Source: Syntrophobacterales bacterium
GTDB taxonomy: Bacteria > Desulfobacterota > Syntrophobacteria > BM002
NCBI GenBank assembly: GCA_030613915.1
Contig: JAUWKY010000020.1
Span: 1-12,798 of the forward strand
DNA length: 12,798 nt
Reading direction: 5' to 3'
The position numbers and the translations under genes were made by a program. The notes under the pieces were generated by a model that saw only the letters and a list, made by a program, of their open reading frames with translations, did not search any database and was not told where the DNA came from. Every line of letters starts with the position of its first letter. Within the stretch, counting starts at the first letter, position 1. Positions 1-5,627 of the stretch are shown piece by piece.

Positions 1-645
1 CGTGCCGACCTCCTTTTGATGTTTACCGACTGCCTCAGGTTTTTCAGCCGCACTCTATCAACCCCACCCCCCCCCGCTTCTACTGCTGAAGGTAGTGGCG
101 TAAGAATGGCGGTCATGATCCTGGTGGGTTCCCTGCCCACTGCCGTGATCGGATTGCTCTTGCGCGATGTCTTCCAGCGATTCTTTACCTCGCCCGCCAT
201 AGTCGGTCTCTGCTTATGGATAACCGGGTCCTTCCTGGTGTGGAGTCGCTGGTCCCGCCAGCACCGCAAGCATCTGGACAGCCCCAATGTACTGGACGCC
301 CTGGTGATCGGCCTGGCTCAGGGAGCCGCCATCAGCCCTGGGGTGTCACGCTCTGGGGTGACCATCGTTACCGGTTTGCTACTCGGCCTCAGGCCTGAAA
401 CGGCATTCCGCTTTTCCTTTCTACTATCGATTCCTGCCATTTTGGGAGCCCTCGCCTCTGAAATGTTCCACCTCAATGGCAATTATCCAGAATGGCATAT
501 TGTGGCCGTCGGCTCTTTCTCTGCTTTTGTGGTGGGTTGGGTAGCTTTAGGAGTACTGCGGTCCCTGGTGGAAAGGGGAAAACTTTTTTATTTCGCCCCT
601 TACTGTTTCGCGGTGGGGACTATTGCCTTCATTGTAGCTTTTTAA
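1..645 (+). CDS. uppP: Undecaprenyl-diphosphatase UppP (BacA), 5'-truncated by window edge
   Basis: Integral membrane phosphatase that recycles undecaprenyl pyrophosphate to the monophosphate lipid carrier for peptidoglycan and other envelope polymers. The visible 3' part, about 214 codons of a family usually near 265 aa, is open to the window edge, so the true start lies upstream. The family signature PGVSRSG is present in the segment GAAISPGVSRSGVTI, followed by several hydrophobic stretches consistent with membrane helices (for example FSFLLSIPAILGAL and IVAVGSFSAFVVGWVALGVL). The N-terminal Glu-rich catalytic motif of the family would be outside the window. A TTG and an ATG at 16-21 are internal and not the start. 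A run of nine C (67-75) encodes part of a PPPP stretch in a loop just before a membrane helix. The stop lies two bases before repeat copy 1. Identification is firm; function follows from family knowledge. Confidence 0.93.
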   Translation, partial: RADLLLMFTDCLRFFSRTLSTPPPPASTAEGSGVRMAVMILVGSLPTAVIGLLLRDVFQRFFTSPAIVGLCLWITGSFLVWSRWSRQHRKHLDSPNVLDALVIGLAQGAAISPGVSRSGVTIVTGLLLGLRPETAFRFSFLLSIPAILGALASEMFHLNGNYPEWHIVAVGSFSAFVVGWVALGVLRSLVERGKLFYFAPYCFAVGTIAFIVAF

Positions 646-647
646 TT

Positions 648-829
648 AGCCCGGATATTACATGAATCGCTTGCTGCGACCGCGGATATGAGAGTCCTTC
701 CGGGCGTCCTCGGGTGTCGCACCCTGCGACGTACTGTTCAAGTACGCCTTGGATCCAACCCCCTGCGGTTGCCCGGTGGCACACGCTTCTCCCCGGTCTC
801 GCGACTCCAATTCATGAAATATCCGGGCT
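648..829 (-). repeat. ~180 bp element with terminal inverted repeats, copy 1 (reverse orientation)
   Basis: One of three copies in the window (others at 4603-4786 and 11637-11829). The ends are AGCCCGGATATTACATGAAT and the inverse ATTCATGAAATATCCGGGCT, with one difference. The reverse complement aligns with copies 2 and 3 across its whole length with scattered substitutions. It fills the space between the convergent ends of uppP and the response regulator gene. It encodes no transposase, so a MITE-like non-autonomous element is the simplest reading; a structured RNA is the alternative. An internal perfect hairpin CGTACT-gttca-AGTACG lies at 730-746. No clear target-site duplication was seen. 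Confidence 0.8.
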
Positions 830-843
830 AGGTCATGGAGTGA

Positions 844-1488
844 TCAAATCAACTCGACCAGGTTTCTGCGGACTGCGTAATGCACCAACTCGGCCGTGCT
901 CTTGCACCCCAGCTTTAGGAGAATATTGGTACGGTGTGTGTCCAGAGTTCGAACGCTTATGTTGAGTGTCTTGCCAATCGCCTTTCTGCTTTTCCCTTCT
1001 GCGATAAGCTTGAGCACCTCTCTTTCGCGGGGTGAGAGCTTGGCCCGATCTTCGTCTTCATCGCTCTCGCCGCAGCCATTCATATGTTCAGCTGATATAG
1101 ACGGGCTTAGGAAGCGCTCTCCCCTGCAGACAGCTTGCAGAGCACCAAAAAGACACTGGGCGTCCATATCTTTCACGAGATAACCAGAGCCACCAGCTTC
1201 AAAAAATTGGGCAACAAACCCCTCGTCTTTGTGCATGGTCAGAGCCACCACTTTTGTATCTGGCAACTCCTCGAGGATCCGGCGCGTCGCCTCTATGCCA
1301 CTCATATCGGGCATGGAAAGATCCATGAGGATGATATCGGGTCGGCACTCTTTAGCTTGGTCAATGGCTGAGAGGCAGCTATCGGTACTGCCAATGACAC
1401 AGAATTCTGGTCTCGCTTCGAGAAGCAGTTTCAGAGATTCTGCAAAAATGGTGTGGTCGTCAACGAGAAAAACGTTATGTTTTCGCAT
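844..1488 (-). CDS. NarL/FixJ-family two-component response regulator
   Basis: A 214-aa transcription regulator. Residues 5-120 form a receiver domain: acidic pair D10/D11 (LVDDH), probable phospho-acceptor D56 (ILMDLSMPDMSG), T84 (ALTM) and K106 (YLVKD). Residues 150-212 form a LuxR-type helix-turn-helix with the typical LSPREREVLKLIAEGKS entry and the recognition-helix region NISVRTLDTHRTNILLKL. An acidic linker (GESDEDED) joins the two. On phosphorylation such proteins dimerise and bind promoters. No histidine kinase gene is adjacent, so the partner is unknown. The ATG at 1486-1488 lacks a convincing Shine-Dalgarno sequence. The gene is divergent from the tRNA-Ala unit. A possible -10 (TATATT on the minus strand, near 1540) has no good -35. 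Family assignment is firm; targets cannot be told. Confidence 0.93.
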   Translation of the reverse strand: MRKHNVFLVDDHTIFAESLKLLLEARPEFCVIGSTDSCLSAIDQAKECRPDIILMDLSMPDMSGIEATRRILEELPDTKVVALTMHKDEGFVAQFFEAGGSGYLVKDMDAQCLFGALQAVCRGERFLSPSISAEHMNGCGESDEDEDRAKLSPREREVLKLIAEGKSRKAIGKTLNISVRTLDTHRTNILLKLGCKSTAELVHYAVRRNLVELI

Positions 1489-1596
1489 TGGTCTGATGTG
1501 GGTTGGTTTACATGCTTTTCGACCATCACTTTAGGAAGAATATAATTCACCTTTATTACTAGCAAATTTCAAGGCCTCAGGTCAACAAGAATCACA

Positions 1597-1627
1597 TTGA
1601 CACTTTTCCGGCATCTTGATATATAAT
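1597..1627 (+). promoter_or_regulatory. Sigma-70-type promoter of tRNA-Ala
   Basis: A perfect TTGACA (1597-1602) is followed by TATAAT at 1622-1627 with a 19-base spacer, or by TATATA at 1620-1625 with a 17-base spacer. Transcription would start roughly ten bases before the tRNA 5' end at 1645. The tight fit between promoter, tRNA and terminator supports the call. Confidence 0.8.
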
Positions 1628-1644
1628 GAGAGTTTACAGCGGCT

Positions 1645-1720
<76 letters not shown>

Positions 1721-1732
1721 AAATTGAGGATA

Positions 1733-1765
1733 AGGGGCGGTCTGTCATGATCGCCTCTTTTTTTT
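1733..1765 (+). terminator. Rho-independent terminator of tRNA-Ala
   Basis: The arms AGGGGCGGTC (1733-1742) and GATCGCCTCT (1749-1758) form a 10-bp stem with two G-T pairs and a six-base loop, followed by eight T (1758-1765). It lies 12 bases after the tRNA CCA end. Confidence 0.9.
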
Positions 1766-2134
1766 CTAAAAAGCAACAGTTAGATGTTGGGTATCAATCA
1801 TTCCTGCCGCTGGGCAACCAACTATCAGTTTTCTCTCTCAGACCCACCCATCATAATCTCTCTCAGAGACCTGTAACCCGCATGTTTCAAGAAGGGTCGT
1901 CGCGAGATCGTGGAAAGTGTGAAACCTTTTGAGGTTGGCGCCTCGGTTTAGGCATGAATTTTGAAGGTCAGGGTCAACAATCGCAACTGCCGGACACTAC
2001 TTCTCTCACCACCTGCCAAGCCGTCAGGCAAGAGGCGTGCTTTTTACAAATCTGCCAACGACCATCCTACCGGTGGGGTGATTTGAATCTGAAAGATTTT
2101 CAGAGTTAGACCAATCTTAAGTCAAGGAGAAAAT
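1766..2134. other. Gene-free spacer between the tRNA unit and the receiver gene
   Basis: No coding region with supporting features was found in these 369 bases. A short weak stem (TGCC...GGCA near 2018-2034) is followed by a T-run near 2041, too weak to call a terminator. The only clear structure is the inverted repeat at 2088-2104. The last bases carry the ribosome binding site AAGGAG for the gene at 2135. Confidence 0.5.
2088..2104. promoter_or_regulatory. Perfect 7-bp inverted repeat, possible operator
   Basis: TCTGAAA-GAT-TTTCAGA is a perfect dyad with a three-base centre, 30 bases before the ATG at 2135 and 19 bases before its ribosome binding site. It lies in the spacer of a weak promoter-like pair (TTGAAT, then TTAGAC 17 bases later). 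The position fits an operator for a dimeric regulator, but no binding protein can be named. Confidence 0.35.
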
Positions 2135-2833
2135 ATGGGCACACTTTCCATGTTAAAGAAAAGGTCTCTCACGGTGCTCATCGTTGAGGATGATGACGAA
2201 CTGAGAGAAATCCTGCACGCCGAGTTTGAACTTGAGGGACTGACTGTTCTCACAGCCACCGATGGCAGCGAAGCTGTGACCACTGTGCGCAGACTCAAGC
2301 CTGACTTAATATTGATGGATATCATGATGCCAGTGATGAACGGCATCGAGGCGACAAAGACTATAAAAAGTGATGAAGAGACGAAGCATATTCCCATAGT
2401 AATGCTTACGGCGGCAGGAAATAAAGAGGACATTGTCAAAGGACTTGAAGTTGGAGCGATTGATTATATCACCAAGCCCTTTTTTATGCCCGAGCTCAAG
2501 GCGCGCTTAAAAGCAATTCTCCAACACAAGATAATGTATGACGAATTAAAGAGGATTCAGGATACTCTGATAAAAAATGACCGGCTCCGGACTATGAGTG
2601 CGTTTACAGAAGCCGTACAGGGCTCCGTCAATGGGCCACTCACTTTGATTTTTGGCAGGATACATCTTCTGCGACGTAAAGAGGGAGAGATATCTAAAGA
2701 CGACTTGCGAACATTGGAAAATGCTGCCAATAAAATAAAAGACATTATTAACCATCTGGGAATTATGGAGTGCCTTTATCCAACACCATTTCTGGGTGAA
2801 AGTGATTTCGTTGACCTACCATTTCTAAATTAA
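2135..2833 (+). CDS. Receiver-domain protein with degenerate HisKA-like C-terminal domain
   Basis: A 232-aa protein. Residues 12-130 are a complete receiver domain: D19/D20 (VEDDD), phospho-acceptor D62 (LMDIMMPVMNG), T92 (MLTAAG) and K114 (ITKPF). Residues 140-212 resemble the dimerisation domain of histidine kinases of the HExNNPL type: QGSVNGPLTLIFGRIHLL followed by ENAANKIKDIINHLGIME. At the position where such domains carry the phospho-acceptor His (HEINNPL), this protein has G163 (GSVNGPL). No ATP-binding catalytic domain follows. It is therefore probably a phosphorylation-responsive protein with a two-helix dimerisation module, not a kinase; this is inference. The ribosome binding site AAGGAG at 2124-2129 supports the ATG start. 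No kinase gene is adjacent. It could act as a partner or sink for a kinase elsewhere. Confidence 0.85.
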   Translation: MGTLSMLKKRSLTVLIVEDDDELREILHAEFELEGLTVLTATDGSEAVTTVRRLKPDLILMDIMMPVMNGIEATKTIKSDEETKHIPIVMLTAAGNKEDIVKGLEVGAIDYITKPFFMPELKARLKAILQHKIMYDELKRIQDTLIKNDRLRTMSAFTEAVQGSVNGPLTLIFGRIHLLRRKEGEISKDDLRTLENAANKIKDIINHLGIMECLYPTPFLGESDFVDLPFLN

Positions 2834-2842
2834 CAATGTTTT

Positions 2843-2901
2843 AGGTGTCGGGTTTCAGGTGTCAATGTTGAGGATTCAGGTGTCAGGTTTCAGGTGTCAG
2901 G
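2843..2901. repeat. Degenerate 7-bp tandem array A
   Basis: Eight consecutive heptamers in register from 2843, then a partial one. AGGTGTC occurs four times, with single copies of GGGTTTC, AGGTTTC, AGGATTC and one diverged unit (AATGTTG). The array starts ten bases after the stop of the receiver gene and ends 36 bases from the 3' end of the opposing gene. The same words recur at 7764-7784 and 10067-10087. Confidence 0.85.
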
Positions 2902-2936
2902 AAAAAGAAATAACACCTCAGATTACCTGCGGGCTT

Positions 2937-3359
2937 CTACATACGAATCATCCGACTCACTCGGGAATTGACGCATTGGTATATTTCTTCGTCCGTGCCG
3001 TAAATATCAATAATTGTTCTATGGTTAATCAATTTTTCTATGATGAAAGCGGTGATATAGAGGCTGATGAAATTGGGACGTCGCACTACCGTCCTGAGTG
3101 GAGCGATCTGGTACTGGACGTCAAAATCCTCCGCTGTTATTAGTATTTTGATACAGCCTGCCAACTGGCGCTCCAGTTCTTTCTTGTTCTTAGTCTCTAT
3201 GAGATTTTCTTCAAGCAGCTTCATGGCAATCCGATTCGCCAGATCCTCTCCTACCTCATAGAGCTGATTAATGGCCGAAGTTCGTGCCCTTTCCTTGGCG
3301 GAATCCAAGCGAGAAATAACATTGCTTTCTCTTACATTGGGTCGGTAGTCTCTTGCCAT
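2937..3359 (-). CDS. Conserved-looking hypothetical protein, 140 aa, downstream of PilZ gene
   Basis: I do not recognise this family. It is a predominantly helical, soluble-looking protein with no signal peptide or membrane segment. The N-terminal third is charged (SRLDSAKERARTSAINQLYE), and helical stretches include ELERQLAGCIKILITAEDFD and ISLYITAFIIEKLINH. It ends in DEEIYQCVNSRVSRMIRM. No catalytic motif is visible. The ATG at 3357-3359 is preceded on the minus strand by a purine-rich GAGGTGTAAAGAG that could serve as a ribosome binding site. It lies 93 bp downstream of the PilZ gene on the same strand, so co-transcription is likely, which hints at a role in the same c-di-GMP response. 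That link is inference from position only. Confidence 0.65.
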   Translation of the reverse strand: MARDYRPNVRESNVISRLDSAKERARTSAINQLYEVGEDLANRIAMKLLEENLIETKNKKELERQLAGCIKILITAEDFDVQYQIAPLRTVVRRPNFISLYITAFIIEKLINHRTIIDIYGTDEEIYQCVNSRVSRMIRM

Positions 3360-3452
3360 CTCTTTACACCTCGAGCAGGGTAGCCGCCCTCGCCTTCTCC
3401 AGACGTCTGCAACGGCACCCTTATTTTCTTGCAGACAAAATAGTCTGCTGCT

Positions 3453-4046
3453 TCAGGAAGTCCACTCTTCCAAAAAGCTTCTCAGAGTTTTCTCTTCCTC
3501 TCCATCCATAGACAAAAAATGTACACCTACAATATAACCTTCACCATTTTGTTTCGGTCTCGACCAGAGTACTTCTCCTCGCAGGAGGAGAATCCCGTGA
3601 CGTGATGAATTCAACTTCGTTTTGAATACACTACCAACCTTGAACTCACTCAGCGAGTGCAACCGCATGCCCCCCATGCTGAGATTTAGAATCTGAATGG
3701 ACTCTGCCTGAGATGTTTCATCAGTAGGTTGCACATCCACCTGGATATCGCTTCTTGGATACTCACGCCGCTCAGGTAGTTGCACCTTTACACTCGCCCC
3801 TTTGATGAGAGAATAAAGGTAGTCCACCAGACTGGTCAACCGAATCTTATCTTCAGTTGACCCCTCTTGTTCAAAGTGAGTTTCAAGATTGTGCTGGAGG
3901 TCGGAGATCTCAAGGAGCAAAGTATCCAACTGACTCTTACGCTCCCTGTTCATTCCCGAGGTGTTAATGGTATTGATCAGCGGGCGGAGGGTGAATTTGA
4001 TCTTCTGTTCTAGAAGGTCAAGATTTTCTTTGGCGGTGCCTCCCAT
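3453..4046 (-). CDS. PilZ-domain protein, probable c-di-GMP receptor
   Basis: A 197-aa protein. Residues 1-88 are helical and charged, perhaps a coiled-coil or dimerisation region. Residues 90-195 form a PilZ domain with both ligand motifs: RxxxR as R94-EYP-R98 and NxSxxG as N121-LSMG-G126, then the beta-strand pattern ILLLRGEVLWSR and YIVGVHFLSM. With both motifs intact, c-di-GMP binding is expected from family knowledge. There is no transmembrane segment, so it is probably cytoplasmic. The ATG at 4044-4046 lacks a clear Shine-Dalgarno sequence; M32 is a possible alternative, but it would remove part of the N-terminal helical region. Its upstream region contains the large foldback at 4196-4482. 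A diguanylate cyclase lies at 9065-10063, a plausible but unlinked source of ligand. Confidence 0.88.
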   Translation of the reverse strand: MGGTAKENLDLLEQKIKFTLRPLINTINTSGMNRERKSQLDTLLLEISDLQHNLETHFEQEGSTEDKIRLTSLVDYLYSLIKGASVKVQLPERREYPRSDIQVDVQPTDETSQAESIQILNLSMGGMRLHSLSEFKVGSVFKTKLNSSRHGILLLRGEVLWSRPKQNGEGYIVGVHFLSMDGEEEKTLRSFLEEWTS

Positions 4047-4176
4047 GCGGTTAGCCTATATGGGGAGTTGAGACTTGGCTATCTTTCCCTTGTAACAATA
4101 ACCTTTTATCAAGTCGTTTTTGTTTAGCACGATTTTGAGCCAATCGCAAGTGAAGATCAACCAAGAGTTTCCCCGT

Positions 4177-4196
4177 TTTTTTCCAAGCCGAAATCC
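4177..4196. repeat. Left copy of a 20-bp direct repeat
   Basis: TTTTTTCCAAGCCGAAATCC matches 4503-4522 with one difference (G for T). The two copies bracket the foldback element at 4196-4482. The right copy lies 20 bases outside the right arm, so this is not a clean target-site duplication. The CCAANCC/GAAATCC words also belong to the heptamer family found elsewhere in the window. Confidence 0.6.
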
Positions 4197-4482
4197 GCCT
4201 ATTAACTTAGCTCCACAAAAATCTCCTCTCCCCTTGGAAACTATGTCACAATTCACCGAACCCGTCATTCCGGACGCGCGCCGCTTCGCGGGGCGAGATC
4301 CGGAATCCAGTGAAAGTTCAATAACGTCATTTGATGTCTGGTTCCCCGCCTTCGCGGGGACGTTGTCTGGATCCCGGCTCGCGTCCGCCGGCGGCGGACT
4401 TGGCCGGGATGACGAATTGCGACACAGTCTATTGGGGGGAGAGGGGACATGTAGTTATCCTGCGGAGCTAAGTTAATAGGCG
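4196..4482. repeat. 287-bp composite foldback element with three hairpin units
   Basis: The outer arms CGCCTATTAACTTAGCTCC (4196-4214) and its exact complement (4464-4482) form a 19-bp perfect inverted repeat. A second, imperfect arm pair lies inside (4225-4254 with 4414-4444). The core has three units: ATTCCGG/CCGGAAT (4267-4273, 4300-4306); CCCCGC-CTTC-GCGGGG (4344-4359); and ATCCCGG/CCGGGAT (4371-4377, 4404-4410), the last enclosing GTCCGCC-GGC-GGCGGAC (4383-4399). The core is edged by CGTCATTCC and GGGATGACG. Short inverted units of the type CGTCATTCC...GGAATCCAG are widespread in bacteria, for example the ATTCCC-N8-GGGAAT repeats of Neisseria. No protein is encoded. Confidence 0.8.
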
Positions 4483-4502
4483 TTTTGACTTTTTAATTTG
4501 CA

Positions 4503-4529
4503 TTTTTTCCAATCCGAAATCCAAAATCC
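4503..4529. repeat. Right 20-bp direct repeat and short heptamer array
   Basis: The right copy of the 20-bp repeat (4503-4522) runs into three in-register heptamers from 4509: CCAATCC, GAAATCC and AAAATCC. The same AATCC words appear in the arrays at 7887-7907 and 10046-10059. Confidence 0.6.
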
Positions 4530-4548
4530 CACTTTACTATAATTTTTC

Positions 4549-4576
4549 TTGACGAAGTTGTAGGCTGTATTATAGT
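4549..4576 (+). promoter_or_regulatory. Sigma-70-type promoter upstream of element copy 2
   Basis: TTGACG (4549-4554) and TATAGT (4571-4576) are separated by 16 bases, one mismatch each from consensus. The predicted start near 4583 would place all of element copy 2 in the untranslated leader of the gene at 4809. A second -10-like TATAAT at 4538-4543 has no matching -35. Confidence 0.65.
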
Positions 4577-4602
4577 TAGTTTCCATTCAGAAATGGGCCC
4601 CT

Positions 4603-4786
4603 GGCCAGGATATTTCATGCATTGCTGTCGCGAGACCACTAAGATGGGCGTGCCACCTGGCAACCGTACCGCGGGATTGGTCCGAGGCGTACCTGAACGG
4701 TACGTCGCAGGGGCCGACACCCGAGGACGCCAGGAAGGATGGCCATATCCGTGGTCGCAGCAAGTGATTCATGAAATATCCGGGCT
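4603..4786 (+). repeat. ~180 bp element with terminal inverted repeats, copy 2
   Basis: Same family as 648-829 and 11637-11829, in the orientation of copy 3. The left end is degraded (GGCCAGGATATTTCATGCAT); the right end is intact (ATTCATGAAATATCCGGGCT). The internal hairpin CGTACC-tgaac-GGTACG lies at 4688-4704. It lies between the promoter at 4549-4576 and the ribosome binding site at 4797-4801. Single-base and 8-base indels between copies break every reading frame, so it is unlikely to encode protein. Confidence 0.8.
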
Positions 4787-4796
4787 AAAGATAGAG

Positions 4797-4801
4797 AGGA
4801 G
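4797..4801 (+). promoter_or_regulatory. Ribosome binding site fixing the start at 4809
   Basis: AGGAG within GAGAGGAG, seven bases before the ATG at 4809. It decides against upstream in-frame starts, which would translate element copy 2. Confidence 0.75.
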
Positions 4802-4808
4802 TTTCCCC

Positions 4809-5120
4809 ATGGTCTTTGATCTTGAAGAAGGGCTCTATATATTTGAGATAACACTTGGCTACCAGGTGGGCGAGAGTGAGTATATGACTGTTCCCTTTAT
4901 CCTGAGAGCTGATGATGCCGACGAAGCCGAGGAGATGGTTCAGGAATATCTGGAGATAAACCAACTCGCCAACAGTTTCTGGATTGTCGAAATCAGCGGT
5001 ACCTTTGATCCCGAGGAGTACCAGACCCTCGTTGACGAGGGCGAGAAGGAGCGTTGGGATCAATTGGAGAATTATAGTGCAGAGGATTTTCTGGAAATCC
5101 TGCACTCGGATGACATGTAA
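4809..5120 (+). CDS. Small, highly acidic hypothetical protein (103 aa)
   Basis: I do not recognise this family. The protein is strikingly acidic: 29 Asp/Glu against 3 Lys/Arg. It has a probable beta-rich N-terminal half (GLYIFEITLGYQV, YMTVPFILRAD), an acidic helix (DADEAEEMVQEYLEI), a further strand (SFWIVEISGTF) and an acidic C-terminal tail. There is no signal peptide, membrane segment or cysteine pattern. The open frame extends upstream through element copy 2, but the AGGAG at 4797-4801 and the lack of conserved coding in the element support the ATG at 4809. The DUF721/DciA gene begins 18 bp downstream, so the two are probably co-transcribed. A role linked to DNA replication, or a nucleic-acid-mimic or chaperone-like function, would be speculation. 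Confidence 0.75.
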   Translation: MVFDLEEGLYIFEITLGYQVGESEYMTVPFILRADDADEAEEMVQEYLEINQLANSFWIVEISGTFDPEEYQTLVDEGEKERWDQLENYSAEDFLEILHSDDM

Positions 5121-5138
5121 TTATCGTAAGGTCAGACA

Positions 5139-5627
5139 TTGCAAAAAAAAAGACGCCCTGAACATATCGGCTCAATTCTCAAACAACTCTTCCGGGACCA
5201 GAAGTGGGAGAACAATATCGAAGCCTCCCTACCCTTGCTTCGTTGGCACGAGATAGTGGGATCCCAACTTGCCAAACAAACCCAACCAGAATTTTTGAAA
5301 GACGGGGTGCTACAGGTACGGGTGGAAAACTCGGTGTGGCTAAATCATCTCCGTTTTTTGGCAGAGGAATTGCGGCAGAAGTTAAATGAAGAGCTTCCCT
5401 CTCTAGAAATAAAAGAGCTGCGTTTCCGTCAAGGAACTTTGGACAAGGTTCAGTCTGGTCCACCTTCGACCGGTTCTCATCCTGCCCCAGATCCTGAAAG
5501 GGATGCAGGGCCTGGCCAACCCCTAAGCCAGGAACAGCGAAGACTGCTTGAGACCATATCAGATCCTGAATTGAGACGTAATCTGGAAACCTTGCTCACG
5601 AAACAGCGGCAGCGTTCCCATAGATAG
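5139..5627 (+). CDS. DUF721 / DciA-family protein
   Basis: A 162-aa protein matching the DUF721 pattern at residues 8-98: helix IGSILKQLF, then LLRWHEIVGSQLAKQTQPEFLKDGVLQVRV, VWLNHLRFL and a final strand EIKELRFRQG. Characterised members (DciA) help load or operate the replicative helicase DnaB in bacteria without DnaC-type loaders; this role is family knowledge. The C-terminal third has a Pro/Gly-rich linker (about 105-128) and a helical tail (LSQEQRRLLETISDPELRRN). The start is TTG at 5139, with AAGG at 5128-5131 seven bases upstream. The second codon begins a C followed by nine A (5143-5151), a possible slippage site. The 3' end overlaps the convergent methyltransferase gene by 32 bp. Confidence 0.85.
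   Translation: MQKKRRPEHIGSILKQLFRDQKWENNIEASLPLLRWHEIVGSQLAKQTQPEFLKDGVLQVRVENSVWLNHLRFLAEELRQKLNEELPSLEIKELRFRQGTLDKVQSGPPSTGSHPAPDPERDAGPGQPLSQEQRRLLETISDPELRRNLETLLTKQRQRSHR

Noticed and set aside
714..965. Plus-strand 83-codon ORF starting in element copy 1
   Set aside because: It runs from the repeat into the antisense of the response regulator; the related translation of copy 2 is split between two frames by an indel.
2843..2901. CRISPR-like array
   Set aside because: The units are only 7 bp and contiguous, with no spacers and no cas genes nearby.
4131..4150. Sigma-54-like -24/-12 pair on the minus strand before the PilZ gene
   Set aside because: The GG and GC elements are 13 bases apart instead of the required 12.
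4056..4268. Minus-strand 70-codon ORF upstream of the PilZ gene
   Set aside because: It overlaps the left arm of the foldback, has no recognisable motif and no clear ribosome binding site.
4120..4476. Plus-strand 118-codon ORF across the foldback
   Set aside because: It lies almost wholly within inverted-repeat DNA; composition reflects the repeat, not a protein.
4593..4808. N-terminal extension of the acidic 103-aa protein
   Set aside because: It would translate element copy 2, whose frame is not conserved among copies; a good ribosome binding site supports ATG 4809.
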